Shown piece by piece: positions 6,784 to 14,851 of a stretch of DNA of 64,000 nt. This DNA comes from Myxococcus dinghuensis (lineage in GTDB: Bacteria; Myxococcota; Myxococcia; Myxococcales; Myxococcaceae). A program made the translations under genes and the position numbers. A model generated the notes under the pieces. That model searched no databases and was not told where the DNA came from. It saw only the letters and a list, made by a program, of their open reading frames with translations. Every line of letters begins with the position of its first letter. The stretch's first letter is position 1. The stretch lies in assembly GCF_024198235.1 (NCBI RefSeq), contig NZ_JAKCFB010000038.1, forward strand, positions 1 through 64,000. Direction: 5' to 3'.

Positions 6784-8567
6784 CGGTTCCGCCGCATGCG
6801 ACGCCGTTGGGATTGTCCATCGATGGGTGGACCGTCCTGAAGGAACTCGGGAACGGTGGGTTTGCCGTCGTCTATCTCGTCGAAAAGCACTCGCGACAGT
6901 GCGCCCTCAAGCTGGCGCGCCATCGCGATTCGAGCGGCGACGACAAGCAGACCCACGCCCGAACGATGCGGGAGCTGGCGGCCCTTCTGCATCTCGACCA
7001 TCCGAACATCATCCGGCATCAGGGGTACGGGTACTCTGAGCGAGGGAACGCATATCTCGCCCTTGAGTACGTCGACGGCTGGACGATGGCGGAGTGGGCG
7101 GAACGGAAGCATCCGACGGTTCGCGAGATTCTGACCGTCTTCGACAAGCTCGCGAACGCGCTTTCGTACATGCACAGTCGCGGTGTCCTGCATCGCGACC
7201 TAAAGCTCTCCAACGTGCTGGTTCGACGGAACGACGGAGAGCCCGTCATCATCGATTTTAGCTGCGCGACCTATGAGTCGGCCGAGGAGCTGACGGATAG
7301 CGGGCTTCCTCCGGGGACGGATCGCTTTCGTGCGCCGGAACAGTTCCGCTGGCTCCAAGCGCACAAGGACGAGCATCGAGCACGGTACGCCTATCAGGTC
7401 TCCGATGAGGTCTTCGCGTTGGGGGCGATGCTCTACGACCTGCTGACCGACTCTCGCCCGACTGCCGTCGAGGCACGGTTCTCGCTCAACAGCCCGGTCG
7501 TGAAGCCGCCCGCTGCGCGCACTTTGAATGCTCGTGTGCCGGAAGCCCTGAGTGACCTCGTCGAGAGCATGTTGTCGCGCGAGCCTGGACGCCGGCCGGT
7601 CGACACGGAGGCGCTACGCCGGGAACTAGGGGAACTGATGGCCGACCCCAGCGACGAGTACCTTCGCCCTGCCCATCCACCGTCGGAGCAGCTCCAGGTT
7701 GAGGCGGCTGGAGATGGGCTCCCTTTGCCGGGTGCGGTGTCGTCGCGTCCTGTATCGTCGGGGGCGATGATGGCGCGGGGGCTTGCCGCGTTCGTCACCT
7801 TGGGCGTCCTTGCGACGGCTGCGGCCCTCTGGTTCAACCCCGGGAGTCCTGCCCCAGTCCCCGCAGCTCAATCCGAGGGTGCGCGCTCGACGTCCCCGGC
7901 CCCGATTTCGCCCCCGCTCCAATCGGCTCCCCCTGCTATGTCCCAGACCAACCTCGCAGCCGTGGCGCAGCCGGGCCCGGAATCCGTAGCCGTCCAGGTC
8001 CAGAAGGAAGGTCCCACCGTGAAGAACACCCCGTCACCCGAGGCCACGACCCAAGGTCGCCAGTCGCGCGGGAAGGCAATTGCCGCAGAGTGCGCGACCA
8101 TGACGCTTGTGGCGGCCCTCGCGGCGGGATGCCCTGGAGCGCAAATCCGACCGGAGTCCTTCACCTGCCCAGCGGGTTCCGAAGACGCAATGCGGGAAGA
8201 TCTTCACTGGAAGATCAACGAGGGCTTTGACCTCACCTTGGATAGTCGCCATGACCCAATCGGCCGAGTGTGGTTCACGGCAGGGGCGGAGGTTGTGGGA
8301 ATTGTGCCGCAGGGAGTGACGGATTCGAGGCAGAGGGCTGTTGCTCCACCTGGGACGCGCTTCTACGGGAAGGCGTATTACCTCTCCGACAAGATGGGGC
8401 GTGCGGAAGGTCCGGCGTTGGTTGTGCGCTATGACCGCGTGAAGTTGCCGGGACAAGACGAGCGGCCGGTGTGCTTCGTGGTCGAGATGACCGCCTACAA
8501 GTACGAGGACGGGCGTGTTCAGGCGAGCAATCTCGGGGGAGGCTACGTCGTGGACCGCTGGCCCTGA
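6780..8567 (+). CDS. membrane Ser/Thr protein kinase
   Basis: This 595-residue protein has a cytoplasmic kinase domain (about 15-280), a single membrane helix (about 330-352, GLAAFVTLGVLATAAALWF), a Pro/Ser-rich linker and a periplasmic C-terminal domain. Catalytic features are the GNGGFAVVY loop, K44 in ALKLAR, HRDLKLSN with D140, and APEQ. The metal-binding motif reads DFS (159-161) instead of DFG; Gly to Ser still occurs in some active bacterial kinases. The periplasmic part has Cys pairs around AECATM and CPGAQ/FTCPAG and may be recognised by the DUF2381 protein it overlaps by 4 bases. A two-gene envelope-sensing unit is a reasonable inference. Confidence 0.85.
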   Translation: MTVPPHATPLGLSIDGWTVLKELGNGGFAVVYLVEKHSRQCALKLARHRDSSGDDKQTHARTMRELAALLHLDHPNIIRHQGYGYSERGNAYLALEYVDGWTMAEWAERKHPTVREILTVFDKLANALSYMHSRGVLHRDLKLSNVLVRRNDGEPVIIDFSCATYESAEELTDSGLPPGTDRFRAPEQFRWLQAHKDEHRARYAYQVSDEVFALGAMLYDLLTDSRPTAVEARFSLNSPVVKPPAARTLNARVPEALSDLVESMLSREPGRRPVDTEALRRELGELMADPSDEYLRPAHPPSEQLQVEAAGDGLPLPGAVSSRPVSSGAMMARGLAAFVTLGVLATAAALWFNPGSPAPVPAAQSEGARSTSPAPISPPLQSAPPAMSQTNLAAVAQPGPESVAVQVQKEGPTVKNTPSPEATTQGRQSRGKAIAAECATMTLVAALAAGCPGAQIRPESFTCPAGSEDAMREDLHWKINEGFDLTLDSRHDPIGRVWFTAGAEVVGIVPQGVTDSRQRAVAPPGTRFYGKAYYLSDKMGRAEGPALVVRYDRVKLPGQDERPVCFVVEMTAYKYEDGRVQASNLGGGYVVDRWP

Positions 8568-8722
8568 GTTCCCCGAGATTACCCATCAGGTAGGGCGTTC
8601 GAATTTGGCGATTGCCCCGATTTTGGGCAGGGGACTCGTGGAGGCGTTCACCCCACGGGGGGCCCTAGGTAGCTTGCCCGCCCTTCGCTTTCGCGAGATC
8701 ACCAGCGGCAGGGGGTAACGGC

Positions 8723-9961
8723 ATGGCAGCTTCGGCTATTGAGTTTGGGCTCCCCAGAGGGGCCATCCTCTTCTCGGCAGGCGGATTCTCCTACGAGTTC
8801 CGGGAGGACTTGGGCGCGTCGCACCATGGGCAGAGCCTCTTTCTGGCGAGGCGCCGGACCCCCGATGGCCACCCGCGCGGGAAGGTGCTGCTCAAGGCGA
8901 TTCCCGACCAGTCCGCCGCGTCGGGGAATCGCGTCCGACGGGCTCGGGCGAAGCTGGATGAAGAAGTCCGCCTTGCCGAGCAGCTCGACCACCCCGGCAT
9001 CCTGAAAGTGTTGGGGCTGCACAAGGTCTACGGCTACTGGTACGCCGTCCTGGAGCATCCAGCGGGAACCAGTCTGGCGGACCTGCTCACGCTGGTTGGT
9101 GAGCGGGGAACCTGGTTCTCGCCGACCCTGACGCTCTACATCGGCATGCAGGTGGCGAACGCGTTGGATCACGCTCACACCGCAAAGGACGACCACGGGA
9201 AGCCGCTCAATATCGTTCACCGCGCGATCGACGTAGACCGCATCTTCGTGGACTGGGACGGTTCGGCACAGCTCGCCGACTTCGGGCTCGCCCTGTGTTC
9301 CCTTCCGGGGCGTATCACGTCGTCGGTTCGTCGACCGCAGGGGGACTTCTTCTACGCATCCCCCGAAGCGTTGCTAGGCGGGAAGGTTGACGCGCGCTCA
9401 GACCTCTACAGCCTTGGCCTTGTGATGTTGGAGCTAGCGACGGGCAAGTGCCTCCTCTACCCCGACGAGCCGGTCACTGCGGAGAAAGGCTCGGCATTGT
9501 CTGAGCGGCGCCGTCGACGTGTTACTCGCGCCATTCGACGGGCGACACTGGCGGGAATGTCCCCCACTGTCGAGGACGCCATCTGGCGGGCCGCGACGTA
9601 CACGGAGGCGGACGTAGACGAGATGACGCGCAAGCTGCCGCAGAGCCTTCGCGTTCTTCTCGGGAGATTGCTCGCGCCCTCCCCCGCTGCTCGCTACCAG
9701 TCAGCTCAGGAGCTTGCGGGGGACATCAAGGCGTGGATGGGAGGCATCTTCACAAAGGCTGATGCCATAGCCGAGCTGTCGCGCATCGCGGCGAAGTCTC
9801 TCGTGGGACGCAGGTTGGAAATGGGGGAGGCCGAGGAACAGGAAGAGGCAGGGCCGGCAAGTCACGAGGCGACGACGACAGCACGGCACCTTCGGACTTC
9901 GCCGCGAGCATCCGCGAAGGGCCCGCACGGCACCGATGATGGGGGCTCCAGCCGCAGCTAG
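8723..9961 (+). CDS. Ser/Thr kinase-like protein, predicted pseudokinase
   Basis: This 412-residue cytoplasmic protein has a clear kinase fold (about 20-345) but altered catalysis. The ATP lysine (K58 in VLLKAIPD) and DFG (186-188) are present. The catalytic loop reads HRAIDVDRIF, so the catalytic Asp of HRD is Ala (A168) and the following Asn is also missing. The glycine loop is poor (LGASHHGQSL). An insertion of Arg-rich sequence (ERRRRRVTRAIRR) and a low-complexity Glu/Ser tail follow. It lies 155 bases after the kinase/DUF2381 pair and may act as an allosteric partner or scaffold. Catalytic inactivity is a prediction from the missing Asp. Confidence 0.8.
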   Translation: MAASAIEFGLPRGAILFSAGGFSYEFREDLGASHHGQSLFLARRRTPDGHPRGKVLLKAIPDQSAASGNRVRRARAKLDEEVRLAEQLDHPGILKVLGLHKVYGYWYAVLEHPAGTSLADLLTLVGERGTWFSPTLTLYIGMQVANALDHAHTAKDDHGKPLNIVHRAIDVDRIFVDWDGSAQLADFGLALCSLPGRITSSVRRPQGDFFYASPEALLGGKVDARSDLYSLGLVMLELATGKCLLYPDEPVTAEKGSALSERRRRRVTRAIRRATLAGMSPTVEDAIWRAATYTEADVDEMTRKLPQSLRVLLGRLLAPSPAARYQSAQELAGDIKAWMGGIFTKADAIAELSRIAAKSLVGRRLEMGEAEEQEEAGPASHEATTTARHLRTSPRASAKGPHGTDDGGSSRS

Positions 9962-10108
9962 TGACACGTCCCTTTCCTTCCGAATCTGGCTTGCTGGACT
10001 GTTCAGGGCGGGCCAGGATCAGCGGCGGAGTTGCAGGAAGGACACGAAGAGTGAAAGCCCCTTCGTGGCCGATGAAGGGTTGGAAGGCAGCGGGAACGGC
10101 CAGATTCG

Positions 10109-10148
10109 TTCCAACTCTCTTCCAACTATTGGGGACCATGGGGGACCA
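10109..10148. repeat. paired direct repeats just upstream of tRNA-Leu
   Basis: TTCCAACT occurs at 10109-10116 and 10120-10127 (11-base period). GGGGACCA occurs at 10131-10138 and 10141-10148 (10-base period). Helical-turn spacing suggests protein-binding sites, for example recombinase arm sites or upstream control of the tRNA. No integrase is present nearby. Confidence 0.4.
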
Positions 10149-10169
10149 CTAAGGTCCTGAAAACACTGA

Positions 10170-10255
10170 GCACGAGTGGCGGAACTGGCAGACGCAGCGG
10201 ACTTAAAATCCGCTGACTCGCAAGGGTCGTCCGGGTTCGAGCCCCGGCTCGTGCA
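10170..10255 (+). tRNA. tRNA-Leu (anticodon UAA)
   Basis: The acceptor stem GCACGAG (10170-10176) pairs with CTCGTGC (10248-10254). The anticodon stem GCGGA/TCCGC encloses loop CTTAAAA with anticodon TAA (10204-10206). A long variable arm (GACTCGCAAGGGTC) marks a class II tRNA, and the T arm is CCGGGTTCGAGCCCCGG. CCA is not encoded. It separates accessory DNA from the ffh region. Confidence 0.95.
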
Positions 10256-10709
10256 CACCCAACCCATTGAACTTACTGGTGAATCACCGTCAGTTGGCCC
10301 TTGCGCTCCAAGCGGAGCCCGCCTTCGGAGGTGACAGCTCCGACCAGGAGGAGGGCCAACGAGGGCTTGGGGCTTCCTCGGAAGTCCCGGCGCCCGTTCG
10401 AGCGCCTCACGGCACCTTCCGTCCTGGCTCCTGGCGTCTGGAACAGGACCGTGAGGTCCCGCGCCTCGTGGTCCCTGGCCTCGTCGACCGCCAGGTCGGC
10501 GTGCCCGCGTCGGGAGGTGCCCCTTGTCCTGGGGTGGCCGCGACGGAGGCCGGGATGCGCCGTCCCTCGACGGGCGTTGAAGAAGACGGGCTTCGACGCC
10601 CTCGGGACCGTTCTCGGCTGGGGGGCCGGGGCCGGTGTCTCCACTCTTCGACGGCCTGGATGCGCTCCGCCGTCGCATCCCACCTCCCCCCTGTTATAAA
10701 GCGCCCCCC
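10256..10709. other. 454-base region between tRNA-Leu and ffh, no confident gene
   Basis: No frame here looks clearly coding. A minus-strand frame at 10273-10683 (136 codons) is Arg/Pro-rich over most of its length, as expected for a spurious GC-rich frame. Its last part, including ALLLVGAVTSEGG and LERKGQLTVIHQ, reads like an authentic C-terminus, so a degraded gene is possible. Short purine-rich stretches occur, but no attachment-site copy of the tRNA end was seen. Confidence 0.4.
10694..10700 (+). promoter_or_regulatory. -10-like box immediately upstream of ffh
   Basis: TTATAAA at 10694-10700 is the only AT-rich hexamer in this GC-rich stretch and lies 9 bases before the ffh ATG. If it is a -10 box, transcription would start within about 3 bases of the start codon, giving a (near-)leaderless mRNA. 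There is no Shine-Dalgarno in the intervening GCGCCCCCC. No good -35 was found. Confidence 0.4.
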
Positions 10710-12356
10710 ATGCTTGAGACCGTCACCAAGGGCTTCCGCGCCGCCAAGAACCGCCTCGCCGGCAAGAGCGAGCTCACTCCGGAGCTGGTCGACGAGTCGC
10801 TCCGCGACATCCGCGTCTCCCTCCTCGAGGCGGACGTGGCCTTCGACGTGGTGAAGAAGTTCGTCGCCCGCGTCCGCGAGAAGGCCGTGGGCGAACTCGT
10901 CCAGACGACCATCACCGACCCTTCGGGCAAGAAGCGCAAGGTCAGCCCGATGGACCACTTCATCAAGATCTGCCACGACGAGCTCGAGGCGCTGATGGGG
11001 CCGGTCAACACGGACCTGAACCTCAAGCCCAAGGGCCAACTGTCCGGCATCATGATGGTGGGTCTGCAGGGCTCCGGTAAGACGACCACCACGGGCAAGC
11101 TCGCCAGCCGCCTGCTCCAGCAGGGGCGCAAGCCGCTGCTCGTCGCCGCCGACATCTACCGTCCCGCCGCCGTGGATCAGCTCAAGGTCCTCGGCGAGCG
11201 CCTCAAGGTGCCCGTCTACCACGAGCCCGGCGTCCAGCCGCCCGAGCTCGCCAAGCGCGGCTACGCGGCCGCCCGCGAGCAGAAGTGCGACGTGGTGCTC
11301 ATCGACACCGCCGGTCGCCTCGCCATCGACGAGGCCCTGATGACCGAGCTGGAGTCCATCAAGGGCAACGTCCACCCCGACAACATCCTCCTCGTCTGTG
11401 ACGCGATGATCGGTCAGGACTCCGTGCGCACCGCCGCCGAGTTCGACCGCCGGCTGGGCCTGGACGGCTTCATCCTCACGAAGCTCGACGGCGATGCCCG
11501 TGGCGGCGCCGCGCTCTCCATCAAGGAAGTCACCGGCAAGCCCATCAAGTTCCTCGGCATGGGCGAGTCCATGGACAAGCTCGAGGAGTTCCGCCCGGAG
11601 GGCCTCGCCGGCCGCATCCTCGGGTTCGGCGACATCGTCGGCCTGATGAAGGACTTCGAGAAGGTCGTCGACGAGAAGAAGGCCGAGGAGGACGCGCGCA
11701 AGCTGCTGTCCGGCCAGTTCTCGATGAAGGACTTCGTCGAGCAGATCCGCATGGTGCGGAAGATGGGTCCGCTCAAGGACCTGCTCGAGAAGTTCCCCCT
11801 CTTCGGCGACCTGACCGAGCACCTCAACCCGGACGAGAAGGAGCTGACCAAGATCGAGTCGATGTACGACTCGATGACGGCCAAGGAGCGCCTGCGTCCG
11901 GACACCATCAACTCCAGCCGCATCAACCGCATCGCCAAGGGCAGCGGCCGCAAGCCCGAGGACGTGCGCGAACTGCTCCAGAAGTTCGGGATGATGCAGC
12001 AGGTGATGGGCACCATCGGCCAGAACCCGGGCCTGCTGGGCCGCATCCCGGGCTTCAAGCAACTGGGCCAGCTCTCCCAGATGCGCAACATGGACCTCTC
12101 CAGCATGTTCGGAGGGGACTCCAAGATGATGGAGAAGATGATGAGCGGCGGGATGCCCGGGATGGGCATGCCCATGCAGTTGCCCCAGGTGGCCCCCGGG
12201 TACACCCCGCCCATGGGCCAGGCCGCCATGGCCAAGGCCCGCCTCATGGGCTACGCCCCGCCCTCCAGCTCCGGCAAGCCCGAGGACCGCGACGCCATCA
12301 AGGAGCGCCGCAAGCGGGAGAAGGAAAACAAGAAGAAGAACCGCAAGAAGAAGTAG
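10710..12356 (+). CDS. ffh: signal recognition particle protein Ffh
   Basis: This 548-residue SRP54 GTPase binds 4.5S RNA and targets membrane proteins co-translationally. The N domain covers about 1-90. The G domain shows GLQGSGKTTT (about 118), the insertion-box part VAADIYRPAAVDQL, DTAGR, and TKLDGDARGG. The M domain, with many Met (KMMEKMMSGGMPGMGMPM), runs from about 310 onward. The tail is extended and strongly basic (ERRKREKENKKKNRKKK), giving about 90 residues more than E. coli Ffh. The start was chosen at MLETVTKGF, the conserved family N-terminus; frames further upstream are not coding. A hairpin terminator follows. Confidence 0.97.
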   Translation: MLETVTKGFRAAKNRLAGKSELTPELVDESLRDIRVSLLEADVAFDVVKKFVARVREKAVGELVQTTITDPSGKKRKVSPMDHFIKICHDELEALMGPVNTDLNLKPKGQLSGIMMVGLQGSGKTTTTGKLASRLLQQGRKPLLVAADIYRPAAVDQLKVLGERLKVPVYHEPGVQPPELAKRGYAAAREQKCDVVLIDTAGRLAIDEALMTELESIKGNVHPDNILLVCDAMIGQDSVRTAAEFDRRLGLDGFILTKLDGDARGGAALSIKEVTGKPIKFLGMGESMDKLEEFRPEGLAGRILGFGDIVGLMKDFEKVVDEKKAEEDARKLLSGQFSMKDFVEQIRMVRKMGPLKDLLEKFPLFGDLTEHLNPDEKELTKIESMYDSMTAKERLRPDTINSSRINRIAKGSGRKPEDVRELLQKFGMMQQVMGTIGQNPGLLGRIPGFKQLGQLSQMRNMDLSSMFGGDSKMMEKMMSGGMPGMGMPMQLPQVAPGYTPPMGQAAMAKARLMGYAPPSSSGKPEDRDAIKERRKREKENKKKNRKKK

Positions 12357-12385
12357 CGGCGGAGCCACCCCCTGGGTGGAGCAAG

Positions 12386-12424
12386 GCCCGTGCCCCAAGG
12401 ACATCGTCCTCCTGGAGCACGGGC
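12386..12424 (+). terminator. ffh terminator
   Basis: GCCCGTGC (12386-12393) pairs with GCACGGGC (12417-12424), with further pairing inside (CCAAGGAC/GTCCTCCTGG). TTCGTCGTTT follows. It begins 30 bases after the ffh stop. Confidence 0.75.
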
Positions 12425-12626
12425 TTCGTCGTTTCGAGGCACCAGCCACCATGGACAGGCGTCCACCCGGAGAGACCACCTCCTGAGTGTCACTGCCCCC
12501 TTGGGCCGGGTCTCCAGGAAGTGTCGCGTTGGGGGACAAGAGGGGCACCGTGATACGCGTTGGGGCCAGAGCCCCAGCCCGCGTCCACGCAAGCAGTGGA
12601 ACGACGACTGCATCCCCCGTCCCGCC

Positions 12627-14798
12627 ATGACGCCCCGTCCCAGCCTGAGCCTTCTCCTCGTCGCGATGCTGACGTCGCTCGCATGCATCGACATCCCAGA
12701 CGTCGCCCCCCCAACCGAGACACCAGACGCCGATGGAGGCTCGCAGCCCGACGGAGGCATCACACCTGACGCGGGAGTCGAGCAGGAGTCGGATTTCACT
12801 CTTTCCGTGAACCCCTCCGAGGACTCCATCCTCCAGGGAAGCGAGCGAAGCTTCACGGTGTCGATCCATCGCCAAGGCGGATTCACCGAGGCGGTCGACA
12901 TCCAGCTTGCCTCTGCCCTATCAGGCATCTCGGCAACGCCGCTGAACATTGGCGCCGGCAGCACCAGTGGCACGTTGACGCTCTCTGTTTCGACGAGCAC
13001 GACGGCCGGCGCGACGACGGTGACGGTACGTGGCACCTCCGGAACCCGGGTGAAGGAAACCCAGCTCATGCTGCAGATCGTCGCGCTGGGCGACCTGTCT
13101 GTCGGGTGGATCGAACCCACGGACTCGACTCGGTATACGCGCGAGCGAGCATCCTTCGACGTCCGCGTCGAAGGCGGACAGCCGGAGCAGGTCGAATTGC
13201 TGCATGGAAGCACGCTCATCCATCGCTGGACGGAGCCCCCCTATCTCCACGACTGGGACACGTCCAACCTCCCCGAGGGGACCTATGAAGTGACGGCTCG
13301 GGCCATTCGCGGAGGGACGACGTTCACGAGCCTGCCACGAACCATCATCGTGGACCGGACCGCGCCTCGCGTGGAGAGCCACCTACCAGCCCCTGGATTC
13401 GCGACGGTGAGCGTCCACACGGACATCGAAGTCACGTTCAGTGAGCCCATCCAGCCAAGCAGCCTCGCGGTGGGAGAGGTCCGCATTGTTACCGGTGGTG
13501 GCGCCACGCTCACCGTGACTCCGGAACTCTCCACGGACGGACGGAAACTCAAGCTCATCCCGAGTCAACCGCTGCCGGCGCCAAGCACCATCCGCGTGGA
13601 GCTGGGGTCTCCGGAGAAACGCGTCACGGACCTGGCGGGGAACAGCCTGAGCACCGGCAGCACGTGGGAGTTCACCGTCCCGGCGTGGCTACCGCTGGGC
13701 GGCATCATCAGCGCTCATCCAGGGAACACCCCAGCCGGGCAGGTGGTCATGAAGCGCGGCCTCAACGGGCTTCCTGTGATTGCGTGGTCCGAGTTCGATG
13801 GGACGACCAAGAACGTCCACGCGGCCAGATGGAACGGGAGCACCTGGGAGATGCTCGGGGGAGCGCAGAGCGCCCTTCCAGGCCCCGAGACTCATGCCTC
13901 CGAACCCGCGCTCTATGCAGATGCCACGGGGACGATGCTTCTCGCCTGGAGCGAGATCGCGGGCCAAGGGCTGAAACGCAGCACCTTCGTGCGGAGATGG
14001 GGCAACAACACGTGGCAATCCGTCCCACTGCTACCGATTTCAGGCGAGGCAGAGGTCTCTGTCGACTCGCCATCCATCACGACAACTCAGGCGGGAGCCA
14101 TCATCCTCGATGTGGATGTCGACAACCAAGGAATTCTTACCATCGGGGCATTCAGCCTCGCCCCTGATGCAGCCACATGGGCAACCACTTTCGTCCAGAT
14201 TCCGTTCGAGCAATTCAACGTCGGAGACTCCTCCGTCACTCGAAATGGAACCCAGCTCTACACTGTCTATAGCGCGTACTTCGACAACCTCGAGATTCGA
14301 GGGCTCGTGGTCCTTGTCAATCACAGGGATGCCCTTGGCGCGGCGCCCATCAATCGCTCGCCGATAGGCCCTTCCACGGATGCAACCATCGAGACCAACG
14401 GCAATGGCGAGCCCTCCATCGCATGGGTCGAGACCGCAATCGGGAGTACAGACGGGGCCCTCTTCTTCACGCATTGGAATGGAAGCGCGTGGGAGACGAT
14501 CCAACGTATCAGCCCCCAGACGTCCTCCAACCTCACGCCTAGCATCGCCATTGGGGAGGACGGCAATCCAGTCGTTGCATGGAGCGGGTTCTCTGCCCCT
14601 GAGCGGTCCATCTTCGTCACGCGCCAGATCGATGGGAGCTGGGCTGCCGTCGGAACGCCTCTGAGTGCGACAACGGGAATCGACAGCCCCGCCGCGAAAC
14701 CTGCCGTCATCGTCGGGCCCGACAATGTCCCGATCGTCGCGTGGCAGGAGCGCGATGGGACCAGCGAGGCCATCCACGTGCGTCGGCTCAACCAATAG
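12627..14798 (+). CDS. large surface lipoprotein with Ig-like domains and propeller-like repeats
   Basis: This 723-residue protein has a lipoprotein signal with Cys20 (TSLAC) followed by a low-complexity Asp/Pro/Gly linker. Three beta-sandwich regions follow. One is Ig-like near 50-150 (DFTLSVNPSEDSILQGSERS); one near 155-240 ends TIIVDRTAP, typical of bacterial Ig domains; and one is SbsA-type Big_5 near 245-345 (VTFSEPIQPSS, VTDLAGNSL). The second half repeats a 'xGxPxIAWSE/ARWNGSTWE' unit (GLPVIAWSEFDG, GEPSIAWVE, GNPVVAWSG, NVPIVAWQE), suggesting a beta-propeller. It is probably exposed on the outer membrane; its ligand is unknown. The ATG at 12627 was chosen because it gives the signal peptide. 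Confidence 0.8.
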   Translation: MTPRPSLSLLLVAMLTSLACIDIPDVAPPTETPDADGGSQPDGGITPDAGVEQESDFTLSVNPSEDSILQGSERSFTVSIHRQGGFTEAVDIQLASALSGISATPLNIGAGSTSGTLTLSVSTSTTAGATTVTVRGTSGTRVKETQLMLQIVALGDLSVGWIEPTDSTRYTRERASFDVRVEGGQPEQVELLHGSTLIHRWTEPPYLHDWDTSNLPEGTYEVTARAIRGGTTFTSLPRTIIVDRTAPRVESHLPAPGFATVSVHTDIEVTFSEPIQPSSLAVGEVRIVTGGGATLTVTPELSTDGRKLKLIPSQPLPAPSTIRVELGSPEKRVTDLAGNSLSTGSTWEFTVPAWLPLGGIISAHPGNTPAGQVVMKRGLNGLPVIAWSEFDGTTKNVHAARWNGSTWEMLGGAQSALPGPETHASEPALYADATGTMLLAWSEIAGQGLKRSTFVRRWGNNTWQSVPLLPISGEAEVSVDSPSITTTQAGAIILDVDVDNQGILTIGAFSLAPDAATWATTFVQIPFEQFNVGDSSVTRNGTQLYTVYSAYFDNLEIRGLVVLVNHRDALGAAPINRSPIGPSTDATIETNGNGEPSIAWVETAIGSTDGALFFTHWNGSAWETIQRISPQTSSNLTPSIAIGEDGNPVVAWSGFSAPERSIFVTRQIDGSWAAVGTPLSATTGIDSPAAKPAVIVGPDNVPIVAWQERDGTSEAIHVRRLNQ

Positions 14799-14810
14799 CC
14801 AGAGACACTC

Positions 14811-14850
14811 TCGGGGCGGCCACGACGGTTTCCATCAGGGGCCGCCCCGA
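14811..14850. terminator. bidirectional terminator between convergent genes
   Basis: TCGGGGCGGCC (14811-14821) and GGCCGCCCCGA (14840-14850) form a perfect 11-bp stem with an 18-base loop. It fills most of the 53-base gap between two converging genes. Confidence 0.75.
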
Positions 14851-14851
14851 A

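Noticed and set aside
10170-10255. tRNA-Leu as integration site of the accessory block
   Set aside because: The accessory DNA lies on the 5' side of the tRNA, there is no second copy of the tRNA 3' end and no integrase in view, so the usual tRNA-attachment model is not supported.
10407-12875. Long minus-strand frame opposite ffh (822 codons)
   Set aside because: It mirrors the ffh coding frame; repeated HHL/VLG strings are antisense artefacts.
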